Shown here: positions 25,469 to 34,029 of the stretch, piece after piece | Layout: each line of letters begins with the position of its first letter | Numbering within the stretch: position 1 is the stretch's first letter | Assembly: GCA_030247555.1 (NCBI GenBank) | Contig: JAOTSD010000006.1 | Coordinates: 28,556 to 92,555 of the forward strand | Length of the DNA stretch: 64,000 bases | Origin: Siculibacillus sp. | GTDB taxonomy: Bacteria > Pseudomonadota > Alphaproteobacteria > Rhizobiales > Ancalomicrobiaceae | Reading direction: 5' to 3' | The notes under the pieces: generated by a model | What the model saw: only the letters and a program-made list of their open reading frames with translations | What the model was told of the DNA's origin: nothing | The model's database searches: none | Position numbers and translations under genes: made by a program

Positions 25469-25810
25469 ATGTTCGGATTCATGTTCGGGAAGTCCGCGCC
25501 GATCAAGACCATCACCCCGCCCGACGTCCATCGCATGGCCAAGGACGGTCAGGTGCTGCTGGTCGACGTACGCGAGGCTTATGAATTCGCTCAGGGTCAC
25601 GTCCCCGGCGCCTACAACGCGCCGCTCTCCTCTCTCCACACCACCGCGACCGCCATCCCGCAGGACAAGCCGGTGGTGTTCTACTGCCTCGTCGGTTCGC
25701 GCTCGGCCCGCGCCGTCGACATCTGCCACAAGATGGGCCTGCCGCACGACAGCCACATGGGCGGCGGCATCGGCGCCTGGCGCATGCACGGCCTGCCGAT
25801 CGTCCTCTGA
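25469..25810 (+). CDS. Single-domain rhodanese-like sulfurtransferase
   Basis: Encodes 113 residues of one rhodanese domain. LLVDVREAYEFAQGHVPGAYNAP is the CH2A/CH2B-type start, and the catalytic Cys lies in FYCLVGSRSARAV (about residue 72), a six-residue loop of the active type. Stand-alone rhodaneses transfer sulfane sulfur, for example in thiosulfate metabolism or sulfur delivery. It is convergent with the EAL-CBS-GGDEF gene. Confidence 0.92.
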   Translation: MFGFMFGKSAPIKTITPPDVHRMAKDGQVLLVDVREAYEFAQGHVPGAYNAPLSSLHTTATAIPQDKPVVFYCLVGSRSARAVDICHKMGLPHDSHMGGGIGAWRMHGLPIVL

Positions 25811-25830
25811 CGGGACCTCTCGTTTCCGCG

Positions 25831-27678
25831 TCAGAATTGCGGCTCGCAACCGACGAAGCTGCGAACCGCGAGTCCGGACGACGACTTCTTGGCCGCCGAT
25901 TTCAGTTCTGCGATGTCCCCGGCGATATGATCGAGTTCCGCCGTCACCGTGCCGACGGGAATCTGGAGGATCGAAGCGCTGCAACGCATCAGCCGATAGA
26001 AGCGGGCATTGCCGTCGCGGTCGATTCCTTCCAGACCGCCGCGAACACGATCCGCCGGTGCGTAGAGCTCGGCGACCTCCCGGCGGAACTCGTCGAGCAG
26101 CAACGTCACTTCCCCGCTCACTTCGGCGATCGACTTCCCGACCAGCCCGGCGAAGAAGTCGTCGCCGCCGATGTGCCCGACGAAGGCGTCGCCGGCGCCG
26201 AACCGCCGGCGCAACAACTGTGCGAACAGCATGATCGCCTCGTCGCCCCGGCGGAAACCGTAGCGATCGTTGAAGGGCTTGAAGCCGTCGAAGTCGAAGT
26301 AGCAGAAGGTACGCATCCGAGCGCCGTCGAGCGCCGCATTGGAAACGAAGTCGGCGATCGAAAGATTGCCCGGCAGTTCGGTCAGAGGGTTCTGATCCTG
26401 CGCCTTCTGGATCAACTTCGCGTTCGTGATCTCGAGCAGTGCCCCGGTGGTCAGTACCCCGAGATAGCGCAGACTCTCGGTGACGATGACGCCGTCGCTG
26501 CCGCGCGAATGGGCGAAGGTCTCGAGCAGCCGCTCGATGTCGGTGTCGACGTCGGCCATCGGACAGGACGTGACGAAGGACGCGAAGCCGCGCCCATAGA
26601 TCTTGTTGCGCAGGAGATCGCGACCGTAGGGGTTGTAGATGTACTGCTTCAGGTCGCGTTCGTGCACGATGCCACGCGGACAGCCGGCGGCGTCGACGAC
26701 CGGAAAGAAGCTTTCCTGCGGATGACGGCGGAACAGGTCGAACACTTCTTCGAGCGTGCAGGTTTCCGCGATGGTCGGCAGATGCTTCAATTCGGCGCGT
26801 ACCAGGAGGCCGTCGTTGCGAAGGTCACGACGACGCGACGCGCGCGCGCCGACGATCCCACCGTAGGAGCGCGCCAGCGTTTCCACCTCGGTCGTCGGTG
26901 CGGCGATGAACCAGCCTTGAAGGAGGTCGCACCCCGCCTCCCGCACCGCATGATAGTCGGACGCCGTTTCCACGCCCTCCGCGACGACGCGCACTCCGAG
27001 GACGTGTGCGAGATCCGTCATCTTCGCGACGATCAACCGCTTGCGCGGGTTCTCCGCCATGCCCCGGATGAACGTCTTGTCGATCTTGAGGTAGTCGAGA
27101 CCGTGATCGCACAGGAGGCGCAACTCCGAGACGCCGATGCCGAAATCGTCGATCGCGACACGGATGCCGTGATGCTTCAAGCGCCGCAGGAACTCGGGGA
27201 AGGTCGGGTTCGACAGATGATCGTGCCGCTCGGAGAGTTCCACCACCACCGCGGACGGAGCCAGACCGGAGCGACGCAACGCTTCGATCAGGTGATCGGC
27301 GACCTCCAGGCGCGGGTCGATCGCGCGGCCGTCGAGGTTGAGGAAGAGCTTTTCCCCTTGCGTCTCGACCAGGGTGAACCGCGCCATGGCACGCGATTGG
27401 AGCATCCGCTCGAGCGCCGAGATCCGGCCGCTCTCGGCCGCCAGATCGAGCAACTCGGTGGGCGAGCGCAGTCCCAGCCGCTCGACGCCCCGCATCAGGG
27501 CTTCGTGACCGTGGACACGACCGGTCTCGACCTCCACGATCGGCTGGAGCGCGTGCTCGACCACGAGTTTCGCCAAGTTGACGATCTGGTCGCCGGCGAT
27601 CACGGCCGCGCGGAACGGGCGGTCGCGATCGGGATCGGGATCGGGATCGGTCATCTCCGCGTGCGAAGTCCGGGACAT
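25831..27678 (-). CDS. EAL-CBS-GGDEF protein (c-di-GMP phosphodiesterase type)
   Basis: Encodes 615 residues. Order: EAL domain (about 40-270), tandem CBS (about 285-420), GGDEF (about 430-590). The EAL domain keeps its metal and catalytic set: HEALMRG, LFLNLDG, VVELSE, AIDDFGIG, YLKIDKTFI and VAEGVET. The GGDEF signature is changed to GGDDF, so synthase activity is doubtful; such domains can bind GTP and regulate the EAL part. The CBS pair would add adenine-nucleotide control. The N-terminus has a short DPDPDPDRDR tract coded by a hexamer repeat. No transmembrane segment is seen. The role is c-di-GMP turnover by family. Confidence 0.88.
   Translation of the reverse strand: MSRTSHAEMTDPDPDPDRDRPFRAAVIAGDQIVNLAKLVVEHALQPIVEVETGRVHGHEALMRGVERLGLRSPTELLDLAAESGRISALERMLQSRAMARFTLVETQGEKLFLNLDGRAIDPRLEVADHLIEALRRSGLAPSAVVVELSERHDHLSNPTFPEFLRRLKHHGIRVAIDDFGIGVSELRLLCDHGLDYLKIDKTFIRGMAENPRKRLIVAKMTDLAHVLGVRVVAEGVETASDYHAVREAGCDLLQGWFIAAPTTEVETLARSYGGIVGARASRRRDLRNDGLLVRAELKHLPTIAETCTLEEVFDLFRRHPQESFFPVVDAAGCPRGIVHERDLKQYIYNPYGRDLLRNKIYGRGFASFVTSCPMADVDTDIERLLETFAHSRGSDGVIVTESLRYLGVLTTGALLEITNAKLIQKAQDQNPLTELPGNLSIADFVSNAALDGARMRTFCYFDFDGFKPFNDRYGFRRGDEAIMLFAQLLRRRFGAGDAFVGHIGGDDFFAGLVGKSIAEVSGEVTLLLDEFRREVAELYAPADRVRGGLEGIDRDGNARFYRLMRCSASILQIPVGTVTAELDHIAGDIAELKSAAKKSSSGLAVRSFVGCEPQF
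27627..27650. repeat. Four-copy hexanucleotide repeat (GATCGG)
   Basis: Four exact tandem copies of gatcgg at the 5' end of the EAL-CBS-GGDEF coding region, encoding the Asp-Pro repeat on the minus strand. In-frame slippage would alter only the length of this acidic tract. Confidence 0.8.
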
Positions 27679-27950
27679 CTGTCGCCCCTCTCGGACGCGG
27701 CTCCGAAGAGCTCGCGGCTGCGCCGGTCTCGGACGCCTTCTCGATCCGCATCATCCACGGGCGAGGTGAATTCGCGGTTTTCTGCCGCGCGACGAACATG
27801 ACGGTCCGATGAAGTCGAACGACAGGATTGATGAAGCGTGAACGATGAATCGATGCGCAGCGGCGTCGAATCGGCGCCCTCGGCTCGGCGGTGGCACAAC
27901 CGGGCCCCGGCGGTTATGACTGCGACGAGCCGCCACCGCCGGGATTCGCG

Positions 27951-29546
27951 ATGACCCGACCGCCCGCCCCTCTCCCGCACCCCTCGGCGACGCGCGCCGC
28001 CGTCACGGTGTTGGCGGTCGGCCTGCTCGCCCGCCTCGCCCTCGCCGCGCTCCTCGACCCCGGCGTCGACGAGGCCTATGCGATCGCGGTGTCGCGGCAA
28101 GTCCAGCTCTCCTTCTTCGACCACCCGCCGATGGCCTTCTGGTGGGTGGCCGCCGCCCGCGCCCTCGCCGCGCCCTGGCTCGGTGACCCGGTGCCGGCCT
28201 TCGTGCTGCGCCTGCCCTTCGTCCTCGCCTTCACCGCGACGAGCTGGCTGCTCTTCGACCTGACGCGCCGGCTGTGGGGGCCGCGCGCCGGCCTCTGGGC
28301 ACTGGTGGCGCTGACCCTCGCCCCTTTCTTCTTCGCCTCGGCCGGCGCTTGGGTCGTCCCCGACGGACCCCTGGTCCTCTTCCTCGCCGCAACCGCCCGC
28401 TGCCTCGTCGAAATCCTGTTCTTCCGCCCCGAGGGCCTCACCGAACGACGCCTCTGGCTCCTCGCCGGCCTCTGCCTCGGCCTCGCCGGCCTGTCGAAAT
28501 ACCACGCCGCACTCTTCGCCTTCGGCGCCTTCGCCTTCATCCTCGCCACGCCGCACCGCTTCCATCTCGCCCGCCCCGCACCCTGGCTCGCCGCGGCGGT
28601 GGCGGTGATCACGGTCTCGCCGGTGCTGATCTGGAACGCGAACAACGGCTGGGTCTCCTTCCTCTTCCAGTCGTCGCGCGGCGGTGGCGGCAGGGGCGTC
28701 TCCTGGCCCGGGCTCGGCCGCGCCGTGATCGGGCAACTCGCCTATCTCGCGCCGTGGACGCTGGTCGCGGCGGTGATCGCCACCGTCTCGCGGCTCAGGG
28801 TGGAGCGCAGCCTCGCCGGGCCCACCGCCTTCCTCGCCGCGCTGGCGCTGCCCTCTATCCTGATCTTCACCGCCGTCCCCCTGCGCGGTGGCGACGCCCT
28901 GCCCCACTGGCAGATGCCCGGCTGGCTCTTCCTGCTTCCGGTTCTCGGCAAGGCGATCGCCACCCTCGAAGCGAAGGCCGGCGCCCCCTCGCGCCTCGCC
29001 CACGGTTTCGCCGTCGCCACTTCCGCGCTCCTCGCCGCCGCGGCCGGAGCGGTTCTCTTCCTGCACTTCGCCCCGGCCTCGCTCGACCTACCGGCGAAGC
29101 TGCGGATCGAGGGCTTCCTGTCGGAGTCGCTGCGCTGGCGCGGCCTCGCCGACGGGCTCGTCGCCCGCGGCCTCCTGCCGAAGACCCCGCCTCCGCCGGG
29201 GACCGCGGCGAAGGATCGCCCCCTCGTCGTCGCCTTCCACTGGATCGACGCCTCGCGCATCGCCGAGGAACTCGGCGATCGTGCCACCGTCGCCGTCTTC
29301 GGTCCCGACCCGCGCGGCTTCGCCTTCCTGTCCGATCCGGCCGATTTCGTCGGCCGCGACGTCGTCGTCATCGGCCGCCCGAAGACCTACGACCGCGGCC
29401 ACGGCGCGCTGCTGCCCTTCGTCGAGCGCCTCGACCTGCAGCAGCCGATCACCATCCGCCACGGCGAGGGCCGCCTGTTCGACGCCGAGGTCGCCATCGG
29501 TCGACGGCTGAAACGGCCCTATCCCCTGCCCTACCCGAAACGCTGA
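27951..29546 (+). CDS. GT39/ArnT-like membrane glycosyltransferase
   Basis: Encodes 531 residues with about ten membrane segments in the first 400 residues, the PMT_2 fold. The first periplasmic loop has DPGVDEAYAIAVSRQ with the family's acidic catalytic motif (the D-E pair, about residue 32-34), and the FFDHPPMAFWWV segment is typical. Such enzymes use polyprenyl-phosphate sugars to modify lipid A, glycans or proteins outside the membrane. The C-terminal 120 residues form a soluble domain. I chose the ATG at 27951; the frame is open to a GTG at 27891. sfsA follows after 18 bases. Confidence 0.85.
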   Translation: MTRPPAPLPHPSATRAAVTVLAVGLLARLALAALLDPGVDEAYAIAVSRQVQLSFFDHPPMAFWWVAAARALAAPWLGDPVPAFVLRLPFVLAFTATSWLLFDLTRRLWGPRAGLWALVALTLAPFFFASAGAWVVPDGPLVLFLAATARCLVEILFFRPEGLTERRLWLLAGLCLGLAGLSKYHAALFAFGAFAFILATPHRFHLARPAPWLAAAVAVITVSPVLIWNANNGWVSFLFQSSRGGGGRGVSWPGLGRAVIGQLAYLAPWTLVAAVIATVSRLRVERSLAGPTAFLAALALPSILIFTAVPLRGGDALPHWQMPGWLFLLPVLGKAIATLEAKAGAPSRLAHGFAVATSALLAAAAGAVLFLHFAPASLDLPAKLRIEGFLSESLRWRGLADGLVARGLLPKTPPPPGTAAKDRPLVVAFHWIDASRIAEELGDRATVAVFGPDPRGFAFLSDPADFVGRDVVVIGRPKTYDRGHGALLPFVERLDLQQPITIRHGEGRLFDAEVAIGRRLKRPYPLPYPKR

Positions 29547-29564
29547 TCCCGTCGAGGAGACGTC

Positions 29565-30263
29565 ATGAGGTTCTCGGCCCCGCTCGTCCCCGGCCGTCTG
29601 GTGAAGTGTCACAAGCGCTTCCTCGCCGAGGTGATCCTCGACGACGGCGCGGAGATCACCGCCCACTGCGCCAATTCCGGCTCGATGCTCTCCCTCGCCC
29701 GCCCCGGCGCCAGGGTCTGGCTCCAGAAGTCCGTCGATCCGAAGCGCAAGCTCGCTTGGAGCTGGAAGCTCGAGGAGGTCGAAGGCGCACTGGTCTGCGT
29801 CGACACCGGCCACCCCAACGCCATCGTCGCCGAAGCGATCACCGCCGGGACGATCCCCTCGCTCGCCGGCTACGCCGGCCTTCGGCGCGAGGTGAAATAC
29901 GGCAGGAACTCCCGCATCGACATCCTGCTCGAGGACGACGCACGAGGCCGTGCCTATGTCGAGGTCAAGAACGTCACCCTGATGCGCACCCCCGGCCTCG
30001 CCGAGTTCCCCGACGCGGTGACCGCCCGCGGCGCCAAGCACCTCGAGGAACTCGCCGACATGGTGGCGCAGGGCCACCGCGCGGTGATGGTCTATCTCGT
30101 CAACCGACCCGACTGCGACCGCTTCACGCTCGCCGCCGACATCGACCCGACCTACGCGAAGGGCTTCGAGGCCGCCCGCGCCCGCGGCGTCGAGATCGAG
30201 GTCTGGGCGACCCGAGTGACGACCGAGGAGGTCGTGGTGGAGCGGCGGATCGCGGTGGGGTGA
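29565..30263 (+). CDS. sfsA: DNA/RNA nuclease SfsA
   Basis: Encodes 232 residues of the SfsA family: [27 protein letters not shown] at the N-terminus (broken by family-typical residues), [15 protein letters not shown] and the PD-(D/E)xK-like core [40 protein letters not shown]. coli SfsA was first seen as a sugar-fermentation stimulator and later described as a nuclease. In many Hyphomicrobiales sfsA is directly followed by map and radC; here an Abi-like gene on the other strand separates sfsA from map. Confidence 0.95.
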   Translation: MRFSAPLVPGRLVKCHKRFLAEVILDDGAEITAHCANSGSMLSLARPGARVWLQKSVDPKRKLAWSWKLEEVEGALVCVDTGHPNAIVAEAITAGTIPSLAGYAGLRREVKYGRNSRIDILLEDDARGRAYVEVKNVTLMRTPGLAEFPDAVTARGAKHLEELADMVAQGHRAVMVYLVNRPDCDRFTLAADIDPTYAKGFEAARARGVEIEVWATRVTTEEVVVERRIAVG

Positions 30264-30279
30264 AGCGACCCACAGCCTC

Positions 30280-30945
30280 TCACTTCGGTCTCAAGGACAG
30301 CGCGAGCGGCACTTTCGAGACCGATGCGACCCAAGTACCGGTGTCGGCACAGACCCATCGAATCAGCTTCAGCGATTCTTGGTGCATCTTCATCGGCCGC
30401 TTGTCGAAGATCGCCCGATGGTGAGCGATCCTGTTTCTCCAGCGCCGAATGGATTCCACGAGGAGATAAGCGTCTTCGCGTGTCGTGGTCGGCGGTGCAG
30501 CCGCGAAACTGCAATGAACGCCGTGGGTCCACAGCAAACGCTCGAACCGCTTGGTCAGAAGATGTTGCCAGAAACCGAAGGTCAGAGCAGAGACAACGTG
30601 GTGATGCGTGCAGGTCCCCCGATGCTGTGTCGTCTCGTCACGAACCGCATCCGCGATCTCGCGTTGGTGCCGGCTGCTGAGCAGTCCGATGAGCGTCGGA
30701 TTGCGAAACCATTCGTCTCCGAGTCGGTCGATCAGCCGATGATGTATCGCATTCCTGCATACGATTTCTGCAAAGTGTAATGAGACGAAGAACGACTCAC
30801 TCAGGGTACAATTCCATAGATATAGTTCAAAGGCCGCAACTACGTCGCCACCCGCAGCCGGTAAATAGCGCATCAGGCGCTCGTTCTGGACGGCGCTCTC
30901 CACGCTCGGCAATATGGAGGTGTCCGGTATTTTTATTAGTTGCAT
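30280..30945 (-). CDS. Abi-like (Abi_2/HEPN family) protein, putative defence RNase
   Basis: Encodes 221 residues. It resembles the Abi-like family related to AbiD/AbiF phage-abortive-infection proteins: an N-terminal helical part with YLWNCTLSESFF and LHFAEIVCRNAIHHRL, a middle GTCTHHHVVSALTFGFWQHL, and near the C-terminus RRWRNRIAHH, which fits the RNxxxH active-site motif of HEPN ribonucleases. By family knowledge such proteins cut RNA when phage infection is sensed, stopping the host cell; that role is inferred here. GC content is lower than in the neighbours, and it interrupts the usual sfsA-map order, so horizontal gain is likely. No partner toxin-antitoxin protein gene is adjacent. Confidence 0.75.
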   Translation of the reverse strand: MQLIKIPDTSILPSVESAVQNERLMRYLPAAGGDVVAAFELYLWNCTLSESFFVSLHFAEIVCRNAIHHRLIDRLGDEWFRNPTLIGLLSSRHQREIADAVRDETTQHRGTCTHHHVVSALTFGFWQHLLTKRFERLLWTHGVHCSFAAAPPTTTREDAYLLVESIRRWRNRIAHHRAIFDKRPMKMHQESLKLIRWVCADTGTWVASVSKVPLALSLRPK

Positions 30946-30968
30946 TTTAACCAGAGACGTACTACATG
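30940..30968 (+). promoter_or_regulatory. Possible promoter on the + strand over the Abi start
   Basis: TTGCAT (30940-30945), a 17-base spacer and TACATG (30963-30968) resemble a weak sigma-70 promoter. It would fire away from the Abi gene and give a transcript of about 85 bases ending at the hairpin at 31024-31053. Confidence 0.3.
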
Positions 30969-31023
30969 ATCAACGTGAGCTGCGGAAAGGTTGTGCCTAG
31001 CACCCCTGCCGTGGACAAGATCG

Positions 31024-31053
31024 GAGGGCGGGTCCCAGTGGGACGCCGCCCTC
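31024..31053 (+). terminator. Strong intrinsic terminator upstream of map
   Basis: A 13-bp stem with one bulged base (gagggcgggtccc / gggacgccgccctc) and a 3-base loop, followed by aatcttttaa. No + strand protein gene ends just before it: sfsA ends 760 bases earlier. Confidence 0.65.
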
Positions 31054-31242
31054 AATCTTTTAAGCGAAGTGAATCCGATTGCAACCGGGAAGAGTGCTGG
31101 GATTTTCTTCGCTTCCGCCTACGGCGATATCTGGCATAACCCTCGAAAGGCGTTATCTAGAAGGTCGATGCCATCGGCGATTTCGGGAACGGTCGCAAGA
31201 GACGGCGTCGGCAGATGCTTCGCCAGGAGAACCGAACCCCAG

Positions 31243-32070
31243 ATGGTCACCTACGTCGACGCCGCCACCGCGCCGCTCAAGAACACCGGCGTCATTCGTC
31301 TCTACGGAGCCGAGGCCTTCGAAGGCCTGCGCAAGGCCGGGCGCTTCGCCGCCGAATGTCTCGACGCCGTCGTCCCGCTCGCCCGCCCCGGCGTGACGAC
31401 GCAGGAGATCGACGACTTCGTTCACGACTTCGCCCTGAAGGGCGGGGCGCTGCCGGCGACGTTGAACTATCGCGGCTACAACAAGAGCGTCTGCACCTCG
31501 ATCAACCACGTCGTCTGCCACGGCATCCCCGACGACCGGCCGCTCAAGGACGGCGACATCGTCAACATCGACGTCACCTTCGTCGTCGACGGCTGGCACG
31601 GGGATTCCTCGCGCATGTATCTCGTCGGCGACGTCAAGCGCGCCGCCGCCCGCCTCGTCGACGTCACCTACGAGAGCCTCCTGCGCGGCATCGCTGAGGT
31701 GAGGCCCGGCAACACCACCGGCGACATCGGCCACGCCATCCAGACCTACGTCGAATCGGAGCGCTGCTCGGTGGTCCGCGACTTCTGCGGCCACGGCATC
31801 GGGCTCCTGTTCCACGACACGCCCAACATCCTCCATTACGGCGAGCCGGGAACCGGAGTCGAGCTGCGCCCCGGCATGGTCTTCACCATCGAGCCGATGG
31901 TGAACCTCGGCCGCCCGGCGGTGAAGGTGCTCTCCGACGGCTGGACCGCCGTGACCCGCGACCGCTCGCTCTCCGCCCAGTTCGAGCACATGGTCGGTGT
32001 CACCGAGACCGGATGCGAAGTCTTCACGCTGTCGCCGAAAGGGCTTCACAAGCCGCCCTATGCCATCTGA
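31243..32070 (+). CDS. map: Methionine aminopeptidase type I
   Basis: Encodes 275 residues. It removes the initiator methionine from new proteins. The five metal ligands of the pita-bread fold are present: IDVTF (Asp), HGDSSRM (Asp), CGHGIGLLFHDTP (His), FTIEPMVN (Glu) and QFEHMVGV (Glu). YNKSVCTSINHVVCHGIP is the usual substrate pocket. The ATG at 31243 follows AGGAGA; the frame is open to 30991, but that part crosses the terminator hairpin and is not family-like. radC follows after 30 bases. Confidence 0.95.
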   Translation: MVTYVDAATAPLKNTGVIRLYGAEAFEGLRKAGRFAAECLDAVVPLARPGVTTQEIDDFVHDFALKGGALPATLNYRGYNKSVCTSINHVVCHGIPDDRPLKDGDIVNIDVTFVVDGWHGDSSRMYLVGDVKRAAARLVDVTYESLLRGIAEVRPGNTTGDIGHAIQTYVESERCSVVRDFCGHGIGLLFHDTPNILHYGEPGTGVELRPGMVFTIEPMVNLGRPAVKVLSDGWTAVTRDRSLSAQFEHMVGVTETGCEVFTLSPKGLHKPPYAI

Positions 32071-32100
32071 AGATGCGTCGGCGCGACCACGGGTGGAATC

Positions 32101-32859
32101 GTGGCGCGGGCCGAGGCGGACGCGATGAGCGGGTTCGACGAGATCTCCGGCGGTGCCAAGCTCGGGCGGCGAGACGCTCCCGACCCGGCCGACCATCGGC
32201 ACGGCCACCGCGAGCGGCTCAAGGCCCGCTTCCGCGACGCCGGCGCCGAAGCGCTGCCCGACTACGAGCTGCTCGAGCTCGTGCTCTTCCGTTCGATCCC
32301 GCGCCGCGACGTCAAGGCGCTGGCCAAGACGCTGATCTCCCGCTTCGGCTCATTCGCCGAGGTGCTCGGCGCGCCCGAGGAGCGGCTGCGCGAGATCCCC
32401 GGGATCGGCGAATCCGTGGCCACCGATCTGAAGGTGGTGCGCGCCGCCGGCCTCAGGATGGCCAAGGGCGAAGTGAAGAAGAAACCGGTTCTTTCCTCGT
32501 GGAGCCAGGTGATCGACTACTGTCGCTCCGCCATGGCCTTCGAGATGCGCGAGCAGTTCCGCATCCTCTTCCTCGACAAGAAGAACGGCCTGATCGCCGA
32601 CGAGGTCCAGCAGACCGGCACCGTCGACCACACGCCGGTCTACCCCCGCGAGATCGTCAAGCGCGCCCTGGAGCTGTCGGCCTCGGCGATCATCCTCGTC
32701 CACAACCACCCTTCGGGCGACCCGACCCCCTCGACCGCCGACATCACCATGACCCGCCAGATCGTCGACATCGCCAAGTCGCTCGGCATCGCGGTCCACG
32801 ACCACATCGTCATCGGCCGTGAGGGCCACGCCAGCTTCAAGGGATTGCGGCTGTTGTGA
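32101..32859 (+). CDS. radC: RadC/JAB-domain protein
   Basis: Encodes 252 residues from a GTG at 32101; an ATG at 32125 is an alternative. The N-terminal helix-hairpin-helix part (about 35-110) has [10 protein letters not shown] and [13 protein letters not shown]. The MPN/JAB metallo domain follows, with the zinc motif [14 protein letters not shown] (about 201-214). RadC was once linked to DNA repair, but the true role is unsettled. Its place after map fits the common sfsA-map-radC order. Confidence 0.93.
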   Translation: MARAEADAMSGFDEISGGAKLGRRDAPDPADHRHGHRERLKARFRDAGAEALPDYELLELVLFRSIPRRDVKALAKTLISRFGSFAEVLGAPEERLREIPGIGESVATDLKVVRAAGLRMAKGEVKKKPVLSSWSQVIDYCRSAMAFEMREQFRILFLDKKNGLIADEVQQTGTVDHTPVYPREIVKRALELSASAIILVHNHPSGDPTPSTADITMTRQIVDIAKSLGIAVHDHIVIGREGHASFKGLRLL

Positions 32860-32895
32860 GCCCACCGCGCCGACCCGGCGACGGGCACCGCGCCC

Positions 32896-33162
32896 TCACG
32901 GCGTGTACTTCTCGTCGAAGACCAGCGTCCGATCCGAGAGGTGGTGCTTTTCGGCGACCTCTTCGATCGCCTTGACGAGGCGCCGGATGTGCGAGGCCGA
33001 ATGGACCTCGACGACCAGCCTGTCGATCGGCCGGCGGACCTCGGTGAGGTCGAGCCGCGCATGGCCGTCGCGGGCGCAAGTCCGCGCCACGTCCTCGGCG
33101 AACATCCAGATTTCGAGATCGATCTCGCGCTCGTAGGCGACGTCGACGACGATCCGATGCAT
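32896..33162 (-). CDS. Small protein of unknown function
   Basis: Encodes 88 residues, soluble, with charged alpha/beta character: an N-terminal MHRIVVDVAYEREIDLEIW strand-like stretch, a RRPIDRLVVEVHSASHIRRL segment and a C-terminal FDEKYTP. The fold could be a ferredoxin-like ACT/GTP-bundle type, but I recognise no family. It lies convergent with radC and just upstream (in its own direction) of nothing; the PfpI-like gene is 24 bases before its start on the same strand, so the two may form an operon. Confidence 0.65.
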   Translation of the reverse strand: MHRIVVDVAYEREIDLEIWMFAEDVARTCARDGHARLDLTEVRRPIDRLVVEVHSASHIRRLVKAIEEVAEKHHLSDRTLVFDEKYTP

Positions 33163-33186
33163 GCCCCCCGCCCCCTTCCCGGCCGC

Positions 33187-33780
33187 TCACGTCGCGGCGC
33201 TCGCCCCCTCGTGTTCGGCCGCCATCATCGCCGCGAATCCGGCGATCTCCGCCGCACGCTCCGGCCACAGGAGCCGCGCCACTTCGCGGGCGAAGGTCGC
33301 CGGCGCCGTGCCCGGGGCGCTCACCACTCGATCGGCGGCGACCGCCCGAGGTCGATCGACGTAGTGATCGGCCCCGCGATAGCTTCCGACGTGGGCGGTG
33401 AGAAAGTCCAGCCGGTTGGAGGTGTGCGCCCGTCCTTCGAGGAGGCCGGCCTCGGCCAGCGCCAGTGTTCCGCCGCAGATCCCGGCGACGACCCGTCCGG
33501 CCCGATGCGCCGCCGCGGCGAGCGGCGCGACCAGCGCCCGCACCTCCGGCTTCTGCCATCCCTCCGACCCGACCACGACGAGGGCGTCGAAATCCTCGAC
33601 GCCGACCTCTTCGAGGCGCAGCCCCGGTTTCGCGACGAGCCCACCGATCGAGGTCACCGCCCGCCCGCCCGGCGAGGCATGAGCGACATCGGCCGCGAAA
33701 CTCTCGCGCGCCAGCGCGGCCAGCAACCCGTATTCCCAGTCGGCGAACCCTTCGATGAGGACGAAGTGGAGACGTTTCAT
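33187..33780 (-). CDS. DJ-1/PfpI family protein
   Basis: Encodes 197 residues of the class I glutamine amidotransferase-like fold. The nucleophile Cys is in VAGICGGTLALAEAGLLEG (about 103) and the acidic partner in the first strand-loop (LIEGFADWE, about 8-16). Members act as proteases, glyoxalases or chaperone-like deglycases; the exact role is not set by sequence. It is divergent from the ATP-grasp gene, with about 250 bases between them. The frame is open far upstream, antisense to the ATP-grasp gene; the ATG at 33780 begins the conserved fold. Confidence 0.85.
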   Translation of the reverse strand: MKRLHFVLIEGFADWEYGLLAALARESFAADVAHASPGGRAVTSIGGLVAKPGLRLEEVGVEDFDALVVVGSEGWQKPEVRALVAPLAAAAHRAGRVVAGICGGTLALAEAGLLEGRAHTSNRLDFLTAHVGSYRGADHYVDRPRAVAADRVVSAPGTAPATFAREVARLLWPERAAEIAGFAAMMAAEHEGASAAT

Positions 33781-34029
33781 GGTCGGGGCCCCGCTGTGCG
33801 CACCTTGCGAAAACCGTTTCCACGAGACCATGGTTCGCCGCGGAACGCCAGTCGCGAGACACGACCCACTCCTGCACGCTTCTTGTGCAACTCGCCTCGA
33901 GCATGAGCAAAACCAAGCATTTGTGCTGAGTTCCGTGCTTCTCCAATTCGCTTGCGCCGTCGATTGCACCGACGGATGATGTTTCATGGAGCACGGGCGG
34001 CGTGCCGTGCGAAGGGAGACGCGCAGGCG

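Noticed and set aside
30991..31242. N-terminal extension of methionine aminopeptidase
   Set aside because: It crosses a strong terminator hairpin, has no family sequence, and the ATG at 31243 has a good ribosome site.
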